Shown: positions 55,334 to 64,000 of the stretch, one piece after another
How positions within the stretch are numbered: position 1 is the first letter of the stretch
How the letters are laid out: the number at the start of each line of letters is the position of its first letter
DNA from: Areca catechu
Lineage: Eukaryota > Streptophyta > Magnoliopsida > Arecales > Arecaceae
Length of the DNA stretch: 64,000 nucleotides
Assembly: GCA_021397845.1 (NCBI GenBank)
Contig: CM038038.1
Coordinates: forward strand, 56,538,748-56,602,747
Direction of reading: 5' to 3'
Translations under genes and position numbers: made by a program
Notes under the pieces: generated by a model
Told to the model about the DNA's origin: nothing
The model's database searches: none
Seen by the model: only the letters and a program-made list of their open reading frames with translations

Positions 55334-56648
55334 ATGGTGGTCACTCATGGCGCGAGGCGTCCACTAGCCATGTGGGGGAGGTTCCCTCCCCTCAAGGGGC
55401 CCACAGCCCGAGAGGGAACTCCCAGCTCCCCCTCCTCTTCCATTACCGCCGACCTCGGCAAACGGGCCCCTCGCGGCCGTTATCCAACAGCTGCAGACCT
55501 TGACCTCGGCGGTCCGGCAGCTTCAACATCAGCAGCAATCCCTGGTGACGCAGCCACAGACGGGGACCCACGCGGCTCGGGCCGCGGGGCCGCGTGGGAG
55601 CCTGTGCTCCATTCAGGGCAGGCCATCCCACCCGAGGGCAGTCTCCAACCCCCCAGGAGCCACCAAGCTCCCGCAAAAAGAAACTACTCCGTTCGGCGGA
55701 TCACGAGAGTCGATCCCCGGTCGATGAAGCCGAAATGGCACATCGCAGCAAGCGACGCCGAGGCGTGACTTCGTGCCGAGACCGATCGGCGCCCCCTTCG
55801 CCGGCTGCCTCGGTGGAAGACTCCACCGACGAGGCCATCAGGCGTCAGGCCAAGATGCACCTAGAGGAGCACGAGCGCAAGTTGGCGGAGTTTGCCCGTT
55901 GATTTGCCGACCTGCAGAACTCATCGGCAGGCTACGACTCTCGTCCCCCCTTTTCTGAAGAAATCCAGGCAGAGCCGATCCCGAGGCTATTCCGCATGCC
56001 GCAGGTGGATCCCTACGATGGGACCACCGATCCTCTGGACCATCTAGAGAGCTACAAGGCTCTCATGAGGGTCCAGGGGGCTACTGACGCTCTTTTGTGC
56101 ATCGCCTTCCCCGCTACACTCCGGAAGGCCGCTCGAGTCTGTTCACACCCCCTCGAGCCCAGATCCATTTGCTCCTTCCACCAGTTGGAAGGAAAGTTTG
56201 TGGCGCACTTCGACGCTTGTCGGAAGGTGCCAAGAGAGGTGGATAGCCTCTTCTCCATCCGCCAGTAGGACCAGGAGCTGCTACGGGACTACATCACCGG
56301 GTTCAAGACCGCAGCCTTGGAAATCTACAGCCTGGATGAGCCCGTCGCCATGCTGGCCTTGAAGCGCGGACTCAAGACGTCCCACCTCACCTACTTCCTA
56401 GACAAGAAGCCTCCCAGACGTACTTCGAGCTCCTCCTCCATGCCCATAAGTACATCCGAGCGGAGGAGGCCGACCGCACCCGCCGAGAGCTGGACGGAGG
56501 ACTCCGAAGAGGCCATCCCTGAGGGATCTTTCTGGAGCTCAGAAGATCGGGCCACCTGCCGACCCTCGCCCGAATCCGAGGCCAAAGGGCGAGGCCATTC
56601 CAGAGTGGAGGTTCACCCCTCTCCTCGCACGTCGGACAAAGATCCTCA
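55334..56648 (+). pseudogene. gag: Tat1 gag, decayed
   Basis: Several plus-strand frames cover it. The N-terminal part (55334-55960) is Pro/Arg-rich with a Gln-rich helix; the capsid part (55996-56268) reads PYDGTTDPLDHLESYKALM and HQLEGKFVAHF, characteristic of Tat/Athila-group gag. It ends in a TAG near 56267, after which the frame continues with LKRGL. Multiple shifts. It would form the particle of a large gypsy element. Confidence 0.78.
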
Positions 56649-57521
56649 TGGAAATTGAGGGTGAGCATTACCTACGCCAACCTCTCCTCAGAACTCGAGG
56701 CTATCCGGGACAAATCGAAGTACTGCCAGTTCCACACCGCGAGCACGGTCATGACACGGAGGAGTGTCGCAACCTGAAGTGGGAGGATCGAGGAGCTGAT
56801 CAAGAGGGGCTACCTCAGGAGTTCATCAGGAACGAGGTACCCCCGGAGGGCAGCCGCTCGCAGCCTTACCACCAGCTCCTGCAATCGATAACCGCCCGAC
56901 GGAAAAGCCCGTGGGCATGATCTCACTTGTGCGGGCAAGCGGCGAAGAGAGCCCGGGAAGTCGGGAACCCGGAGAATGTAACCCCTTCTGAGGAGGGGAA
57001 GAATAATGAGAATGTAACACGATGCCATGGTGGTCGAGATGACCATCGCGAAGCATCCTGTACATCGAATTATGGTGGTAGTGGAAGCTCGGTTGACGTG
57101 CTTTTTTACGATGCTTCTCCTCGGATGAATTTGTCCCACGATCAGCTGAGACCGGTGCATACCCCCCTGGTAGGTTTTTACTGGGGACTCCGTGGGGTCG
57201 AAGGGGAGATCACTCTCCCGGTCACCGCCGGATCCCCACCTCAGCATCGACCGTCCTGATGATGTTTACCATCATCAGGCTCCCTTCGCCTTAAACGCCA
57301 TTCTCGGGCATCCCGGGCTCAACCAACTGGATGCCACGATTTCCATGAAAAGTTGTTGGTGCAGTTCCCCCCGCCTTCCGGGCTCGGGTGATGAAGGGGA
57401 TGACCCAGCCGGTCCCGCATTGCCTCCAGATGGTCCCGGGCGCCCGGGGCGCGGAGCTCTGCCCCGATGTTGACGACCTCGACCTAAGGGAGAAGGAACC
57501 CAGCGGGGGCCTGTAGAACGC
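56649..57521 (+). pseudogene. Tat1 gag end and protease region, decayed
   Basis: A knuckle-like HREHGHDTEECRNLKWE lies near 56727-56780. A protease-like segment near 57064-57180 reads GSSVDVLFYDA...LSHDQLRPV, in which the Asp expected before GG is not in place. The following stretch (57262-57473) is frameshifted. No intact frame. Confidence 0.65.
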
Positions 57522-57791
57522 TTGTTGACTTATCCCCTTGGTTCGGACCCGCTAAAGATGGTGCAGGTCGGGGCGCAACTCCCAGAAGAAGAATGGGCCC
57601 GCCCTCTGGAGTTCCTCCGTGCGAACGCAGACGTGTTCGCCTGGTCGACGGCGGACATGCCGGGCATTCCGCCCGAGGTCATCACGCACAGGCTAAACAT
57701 GGATCCGAGCTGCTGCCCCGGTCCGCCAGTAGAAGAGGAGCTTCACCATAGAAGACAGAAGGCCATCAACGAGGAGGTGGAGAAACTCCTC
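57522..57791 (+). pseudogene. pol: Tat1 pol: N-terminal edge of reverse transcriptase, truncated
   Basis: The open frame reads LRANADVFAWSTADMPGIPP, EVITHRLNMDP and EEVEKLL, a signature just before the RT palm in Tat-type gypsy elements. It is cut at 57791 by GyD, with candidate target site TCCTC (57787-57791). The remaining pol lies right of the window. Confidence 0.82.
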
Positions 57792-59525
57792 TGATGCAGA
57801 ACGAAAGCTCTGATACCAAAAATGATGCAGTACAAAAGCTCTGATACCAAAAATGACGTGGAACAAAGAGATGATGCGATGCGGAAGTAAATTAAAATTA
57901 ATGTATTTTTTTTATTTATTTATTTTCAGATGTCGGCTTTGACTCAAAGGAAAGATAAACTAATGTTGAAAGAAACTAAGAAATGACAGAAAGCACAATT
58001 AAAGGAGTGGATTATCAGAGTAACTCAGAAGTAGGATCGCTAGGGATTGAGAAACCCCCAGACCTAGGGTTTACTCCTCTTTCAAGAAACAGACGAAGAG
58101 AGAAGTGAAGGTTTATACCTGACTGTGATATCTCTCGTTGCTTCAATTGAAGGACACTCTCGAGCAGATTGTAGGATCCTTGGAGACGGGGTATCTTCGC
58201 AATGGATCCTCGGATTGTAGTCCTATGGCAAGGTTGGCCTTCTTCTCGAACTCAGGATCTGGAGGAAGAAGAACAAAAAAAAAGAACCAGAAACTCAAAG
58301 AAAGACACTGACCTGAGGACTTAATGAAGATTGTTGGATGTAGAAGTTCCGGAGATCTTGATACTGATCTGACTCTTCGTTGAACTTGCTCTGTAGTTGA
58401 AACAGTTGATCTGAACCTGGATGCTGGTGGCCGACCTCTATGTGGAAGAGAGGGGCCGTGGGATGTAGATGGAAAATTAGGGTTTGGTGGTGGTGTAGTA
58501 GAGATGGGTGGACTAAGCTAGGGTTTTGGGGTTGGAGATCTCACACCTCCTCAAGGTTCCTAGGGAACCCGGATTTACTCCCTCACGGAGCTCAACACTT
58601 GAATACAAGTGCGGAAGAGAGAAACACAAAGTTGCTCACAAAGAAATTGATTTCATTCATCATTTTTCAAGAGTTATATAGAGTTGAATATGTAGACATA
58701 ACAAAGAAATAAAATTTCATACACTTCCCATGTGGGACTAATAGGACTAACCCACACTTTAGGCATCAAATTCTCTTCCCAAGACTCCTTCCATGAGTGG
58801 GAACCCCAAAAACTCCAAGAAAACTTGAAAATCAGCTCTAAATGGCAGGTTATGGGGGTGTCTCCTAGTATCTCTCCATGAATCAAGGATTTTCTCTTCA
58901 TGGTTTGGCTCTTTTGGACACCTCCTAGTCTTGCTCCACAAGTTTAGGCTTCTTCCTTTCATGGCTTTGGCACTTTAGAAACTTTTGGGTGCCTCCTTGA
59001 TTTTCTCCCAAGACATGCTCTCTTCCCTTTTATAACTTGGGTTTTTATGGAACATTGTGGGGCACCTCCTTGATCCTCTCTTCAAGAAAAAATCTTGCCA
59101 TCCTGGCTTGGGTTTATCTAGAAAGAAGTTGGCTCCTCCTTGGATTGAGGTATCTTGATGGATTTCTCCCCCAAGTGGCGCATGAAAGAAGGGACCTGCT
59201 TTCTTGTGGTGTGGGGACCAAGGCACACTGGATGGAGATGTGGCACCTCCTGGACTCTGGCGTGTGGCTGGGAGTGTGGCGCCCAATTGCTTGGTCTTGG
59301 GAGAAAATGTGGCACCTTGGAGAAGACCTAGACCACTACTAGGACTTGTATTGAGTCAACATGACTCAACAAAATTTAAATTACAGGGAAATACAGACTC
59401 AAACTAAAATGAGTTGACCAAGTCAACCCTTATTACAAAACCAGAAAACCCTAATTTTCGGGCAATGTCAATCAGAGATCCAGATGGAGTCCTGAAGTCT
59501 TCTTCTGAGTCTGGTGCCTGCACCA
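57792..59525 (-). mobile_element. GyD 3' LTR (1734 bp, with extra 31-bp units)
   Basis: TGATGCAG starts at 57792 and 57823, then a decayed TGACGTGG at 57854, each 31 bp apart; it ends CCTGCACCA. The duplicated units lie in this 3' LTR too, which shows they are genuine LTR sequence. A loose 60-70 bp repeat is at about 58860-59140. Confidence 0.92.
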
Positions 59526-60122
59526 ATTCTCCCGGGGTGGGAGGAACTCGACCCTGTCGAGTATGGATCAAGCTGGCTCTGGTATCTCTCTAAGTGGTCT
59601 GGGTCCAATTCTTGTAATTCTTCTCAGGAGATCCAAGAGTTATCATAATCTGGCCTTCATTGCCAGCGGACCAGGTATCTTTGGTATCCTCGATTACGAG
59701 TAGAGATAACCTGATCATCCAGGATCTTTTCAATCTGCTCTTTCCTCACAGGCCAGTTTGTTGGTGGACACATAGGGTTGGGTTCACTCTCAAGATCAGG
59801 ATTAGGCTCAAAAAGGCTCACTGGGAATCACAGCTGGCTCTCTATACTATACTAGGTCTGTAATGTTGAAAGTGGAGCTAATGCCTAGTTCTGAAGGCAA
59901 CTCGAGTACATAGGCATTAGACCCTACTCTCTTCACCACTCTAAATGGTCCAGCTCCTCTAGCATGTAACTTTCTAACAGTTCCAGGAGGAAACTGTTCA
60001 GGCCTTAACCTAATCATTACATAGTCTCCCTCAACAAAAGTTTTGACTTGCCTTTGAGAATCAGCCAACTTCTTATAAGTTTCATTACTTAAATTTATTT
60101 TGGCATGAATTTCTTTATGCAA
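59526..60122 (-). pseudogene. pol: GyD pol remnant: integrase tail and chromodomain
   Basis: An open piece (59847-60122) has HKEIHAKINLSNETYKKLAD and FRVVKRVGSNAYVLELP. The chromodomain (59526-59760) is still readable (KILDDQVISTRNRGYQRYLV) but has a stop where GyA has Gly in WQGRPD. No RT or RNase H upstream. Confidence 0.83.
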
Positions 60123-60560
60123 GTCCTTTACATGCTATGCAAGTGCATCAAGAGACTTGTGTGTGTGGACTAATAGTGAAATCAGATCAAGTGGTGTGTG
60201 AGGCTTGTATCTATGAACAATTTCAAAGGGACTCTAGCCTATAGACCTATTATCGAAACATTATATGCAAATTTAGTCCTGGACAAAATACAAATCCCAA
60301 TTCCTGGTGCTCTCAATCAAACCAAAATCTGAACCAAAGCCTAGTAAAGGGTCAAGAAAAAGTAAACTAGACTGACGACACATTCCTAAAGAATGGACTT
60401 TATTCCAAAGGAACCCTAGGTCTAAACCTAACAAACTTAGGCTCTCTAGGTTTGACCTTGGGTCGGAGGAGGGCATGCAGAGCATGAAAACTTATTATGG
60501 ATGCCTAGTAGGTGCCATAAGGTCTTCCAGAAGTAGGTGGCAAACCTAATAGGTTCTAAG
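60123..60560 (-). pseudogene. GyD degenerate integrase remnant with subfamily insert
   Basis: It corresponds to 31152-31590 in GyC: integrase scraps, a ~140-bp insert (60340-60440), then FATYFWKTLWHLLG (about 60515-60560). No open frame across it. Confidence 0.65.
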
Positions 60561-61834
60561 GAGTCTTACAACCTAGAGATCTCAGTAAAGTGTAATCCCA
60601 TAGCTCTAGAAACATGAGAAGATTCAGGGAAGGGTAGGAAATAAGAATCAGAGTTTTGAGGTGGCTTATCAGAAACAAGAAACAAACCTTGGTTATTCAG
60701 GATGACCTTAAAATGAGGACATTGTTCTATAGGTGCACTCATCCAAACCTCATGATTTGCTCTAGGAGGGTCTACAAGTGCAAGTTCTAGGGTAGCTGGG
60801 TGCTCCTAGAAGGTGGAAGGTTATTAGGAAAGTCTTTGGAATGTTTATCTAAAAGTCCTCTAAGCTACTGTCTTTTTCTTGTTCTTGGACATTCTCAATG
60901 GGCAATTCTTGTGAACCCCTTCCTTCTTCACACTTCTCTACCAGATTTGACTCAGGGGTGTCTTCTTTGGATTCCTCAATGAGTTCAGGGGTATTCTCAC
61001 TTAAACTTTCATTTGGTGTAATTTCCTCTTCCTGAACTTCCTCAAAAGGGTCTTCTCTTAGGGTTAGCTCCTGAATTCCTTGAGTGGCAGGGGTCCCCTC
61101 AATAACCCATTAGGTAGGAGTTGGTTAATTGAATTATCGGGAGAGATATCCTTAAATTCTTCTTCTTCATATTCATCTATCAAACTTATGTCAGGCTCAT
61201 ATATTTCTTCCTCAATCTCACTGAAATGTTCTAATCTATTCTCCTTTGATTCCTCTTTAAGTACGGCTCTGGTCAGGTCAACTAATTTTGGGATGGCCAT
61301 GCCTAACTCCTTCTCAGTGTTATCCTTCTGGTCAAGAGGTGACACAAGTGGGAATTGACAAACAAAAGTCTGGTTCACTATGGGTGTCGGATCAATCGGA
61401 ACTTGACTCAAGTTGGTAGAGGTTGGCTTTAAGTCCAAAGTACTTGATTGGTTATATCTTAAAGACCACTCATAGTCTTGGGCTTCTTGGTAGGCTCGAT
61501 CTAACTTATTGGTTATTTCAAGGCATAGCTTCGTATAAATGTCTGGGTGTAACCCAACCCTAAACCTCGATGTGATCTGAGCTTCGGTCTCAATGGTATT
61601 GCATTTCATGTCGTACCACTGGAAGTCCTCGATATATTTAGACACAGGCCTATTACCTTGTCGCAATTGGTACCATTGGTCTAAAAGTCTTTTCTCATAG
61701 GATCTACCTAGGTACCTATCTCTCAACTTACTTCTCATATCTCTCCAAGTATATATTCCTCTTTTCTTTGATAACACATGCTCAATAGCATACCAATGCG
61801 ACCTAGCATGTTTGGTGAACTTGGTTTTGGCCAA
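60561..61834 (-). pseudogene. gag: GyD gag capsid, acidic tail and unknown module
   Basis: The 256-residue open frame (61064-61834) contains a gypsy capsid (YTWRDMRSKLRDRYLGRSYE, LLDQWYQLRQGNRPVSKYIE, FRVGLHPDIYTKL) and then an acidic tail (EIEEEIYEPDISLIDEYEEE). After a stop at 61064 another frame adds more Glu-rich sequence (about 60870-61080), then the unknown module leading to the integrase junction. I see no zinc knuckle. It is a capsid-bearing sister of the GyC product, which lacks the capsid. Confidence 0.75.
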
Positions 61835-61867
61835 CCTAATTTGTCCAATTTCGATATGTTAGTGCAC

Positions 61868-62257
61868 TCAAAATACTGATCCATTTGTTCTTCCACTTAA
61901 TATATGTCTCTTGTCTTCCATCAAAAGTGGGTGCATAAGGTTCGGTGTTCCTAACAGGTCCTTTTCTGAGTCAACCAAGTATGGATATAGGCTCCCAGGG
62001 TTATGCTCGGGATCACGGTATAAGGTCCTCCTAGGCTCCTGGCATGGGTGAGGTTGGGGCCTATTAAATTTTGGATCAGGGATCCAATTTTGATGTCTAC
62101 GTTTCTCAAGTCCCTGGGCTCGGTCTCTAAACTGGGCAAAACCCTCATTCATATCCTGAATCAAATTGGTCATACTTTCGGTAAGAGTTCTAATCATGGC
62201 CTCTAAATCAGGTTGGGTTTGACCAGGTTGGTAGGGTACTTCGTTCCGAGTGGACAT
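61868..62257 (-). pseudogene. gag: GyD gag N-terminus
   Basis: The frame starts MSTRNEVPYQPGQTQPDLEA at 62257 (ORF from 62275) with a helical segment and a Pro/Arg-rich part. A frame break near 61840-61960 separates it from the capsid at 61834. Confidence 0.8.
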
Positions 62258-63140
62258 GATGATGCAAGCAAGCACACCAAATGAGACTCGACTGAAACGA
62301 CTATGGGCTAACTAGACCTAGAGCCCAAACTATATGCCCAATCAGAGTGGCAAGCTAGCCTGTAGTAACTCGGGACTCAACCAGGGAGGTGTAAAGGGAG
62401 TATTAGGTCCCTAAATGCCAATCCTAGACACCAATCAGAGATTGGCCAGGTAGGCAGACCAGCACACAAGCCCTTCGGGATAGAATCCCTGAACCACCGT
62501 TCTAGACACTGACTACAAAGCACACACAGAGTAACTAGACAAACTGACTCAACATTAGCCTAGACCCGACTTGTTGGTGTCCCTAGCCCACTAGGCAAAT
62601 TAAGTCTAATAAATTTTAAATTAGGCTTAGGATCGAATGAATGGGTGGTGGTTTTGGGCTAAGGAGAGATTATCAACTCCTCCCCTTATCTTAGATGCTC
62701 AATCGCCCTTAAGATGAATTAGGATTGATCACTCAAAAATTGAATTGCAGAAACACAGAAACAGAATTGCTGTAATTTAACTCTCAGGAATTTCACAGAA
62801 ACCAATAAATTACAGTAAAATTATGTAAAATAGATTCAATTATACTGGTTCCAACAACACAAAAATCATATAATTTGGAGTTATCTGCAATGAAAAACAA
62901 TTCCTGAAACAGGGTGTTATAGACTGAAAATAGAATGCTTCCCCCGTTTACAATTCCTGCTATGAAGTTGTAACCCAGCGGATCCCCTACACGCCCTAGG
63001 AACACCCCGTGGAATGGGAAGAGGAGGCTTGCACCTCACTTCGTTCCTAGGACCGGACATCCTGGGGAGTCTACTTCGAGCAGACAAAGTAAAAAAGAGA
63101 GACACTCAAAACATGCAAGCAAGTCAGAAACCCTAGACAG
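62258..63140 (-). other. GyD untranslated leader
   Basis: Family leader in reverse; shared module near 62385-62520. No ORF is supported. Confidence 0.82.
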
Positions 63141-63153
63141 GGCTCTGATACCA
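63141..63153 (-). other. GyD primer-binding site
   Basis: The minus strand reads TGGTATCAGAGCC. Two more copies lie in the LTR at about 63173-63183 and 63204-63214. Confidence 0.9.
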
Positions 63154-63157
63154 AAAT

Positions 63158-63219
63158 TGATGCAGAACGAAAGCTCTGATACCAAAAATGATGAAGTACA
63201 AAAGCTCTGATACCAAAAA
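63158..63219 (+). repeat. 31-bp tandem units of LTR end plus primer site (GyD)
   Basis: TGATGCAG (63158), TGATGAAG (63189) and TGACGTGG (63220) are 31 bp apart, each followed by GCTCTGATACCA. The same three units open the GyD 3' LTR. Confidence 0.88.
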
Positions 63220-64000
63220 TGACGTGGAACAAAAGAGATGATGCGATGCGGAAGTAAATTAAAATTAATATATTTTTTTTATTTATTTATTTTCAGAAGT
63301 CGGCTTTGACTCAAAGGAAAGATAAACTAATGTTGAAAGAAACTAAGAAATGACAGAAAGCATAAAAGGAGTGGATTATCAGAGTAACTCAGAAGTAAGA
63401 TCGCTGGGGATTGAGAAACCCCCAGACCTAGGGTTTACTCCTCTTTCAAGAAATAGACGAAGAGAGAAGAGAAGGTTTTATACCTGACTGTGATATCTCT
63501 CGTTGCTTCAATTGAAGGACACTCTCGAGCAGATTGTAGGATCCTTGGAGACGGGGTATCTTCAAATGGATCCTCGGATTGTAGTCCTATGGCAAGGTTG
63601 GCCTTCTTCTCGAACTCAGGATCTGGAGGAAGAAGACACAAAAAAAAGAACCAGAAACTCAAAGAAAGATACTGACTTGAGGACTTAATGAAGATTGTTG
63701 GATGTAGAAGTTCTGGAGATCTTGATACTGATCTGACTCTTCGTTGAACTTGCTCTGTAGTTGAAACAGTTGATCTGAACCTGGATGCTGGTGGCCAGCC
63801 TCTATGTGGAAGAGAGGGCCGTAGGATGTAGATGGAAAATTAGGGTTTGGTGGTGGTGGAGTAGAGATGGGTGGACTAAGCTAGGGTTTGGGGTTGGAGA
63901 TCTCACACCTCCTCAAGGTTCCTAGGGAACCTGGATTTACTCCCTCACGGAGCTCAACACTTGAATACAAGAGCGGAAGAGAGAAACACAAAGTTGCTCA
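63158..64000 (-). mobile_element. GyD 5' LTR, partial (cut by window end)
   Basis: It is colinear with 57792-58660 of the 3' LTR and runs off the window. Chance frames only. Confidence 0.92.

Noticed and set aside
1..64000. Host genes, tRNA, rRNA, DNA transposons or helitrons
   Set aside because: I looked for recognisable host domains, tRNA cloverleaf cores, long terminal inverted repeats with transposase, and rRNA stretches, and found none. TGGTATCAGAGC matches are primer-binding sites and not tRNA genes.

Overview
This window looks like a heterochromatic, gene-free stretch of a flowering-plant genome, probably a monocot with a large, repeat-rich genome. The monocot guess rests on the mix of element families and is inference. 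I found no host protein gene, tRNA, rRNA or CRISPR array. Everything I can interpret belongs to long terminal repeat (LTR) retrotransposons inserted into one another. The open frames are degraded gag, pol or env-like segments, or chance frames in LTRs. Names used here: Cop1 and Cop2 (two Ty1/copia elements of one Angela/Tork-like family with ~2.4-kb LTRs), Sir (Sirevirus-like copia), GyA to GyE (one broad Ty3/gypsy family, chromovirus type with a C-terminal chromodomain), and Tat1 (GC-rich Tat-like gypsy).

Layout. 1-10652 is Cop1 on the plus strand: a truncated 5' LTR, a structured leader, decayed gag-pol and a complete 3' LTR. A solo LTR of the same family sits in reverse orientation inside its RNase H region (5732-8152, duplicated site GGCTC). 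10653-13617 is GyE on the minus strand: gag start, leader, LTR, and an acidic gag-tail fragment upstream of that LTR. 13618-20313 is the 3' part of Sir on the minus strand: LTR, several polypurine tracts, env-like ORF, RNase H, RT and integrase. Cop2 (minus strand) is inserted in Sir's integrase at 20314 and is nearly complete up to 28902, where its own 5' LTR is interrupted.

28903-53448 is a Russian-doll block of gypsy elements. GyC (minus, non-autonomous) sits in the Cop2 LTR. GyB (minus, 34422-52128, duplicated site GTGAT) sits in the GyC 5' LTR. GyA (plus, 37711-46569, duplicated site GTTCA) sits in the GyB RNase H domain and is the youngest and most complete copy. The Cop2 LTR resumes for about 146 bp (53449-53594). 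It is interrupted again by Tat1 (plus, 53595-57791), whose RT is broken by GyD (minus, 57792 to the window end), a second member of the non-autonomous GyC-type subfamily. Along GyE > Sir > Cop2 > GyC > GyB > GyA the nesting is six deep.

How the parts work together. Autonomous copies encode gag (capsid and zinc knuckles), aspartic protease, reverse transcriptase, RNase H and integrase. GyC and GyD keep the LTRs, primer-binding site, leader and a gag-like acidic protein but have lost protease, RT and RNase H, so they were probably mobilised in trans. The most interesting non-coding signals are four leader hairpins in Cop1 and Cop2 with a conserved 19-nt loop and different stems, a leader module that looks shared by the copia and gypsy families, and LTRs of GyC and GyD lengthened by 31-bp duplications that include the primer-binding site. 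All identity statements are by eye; no alignment or database search was run.
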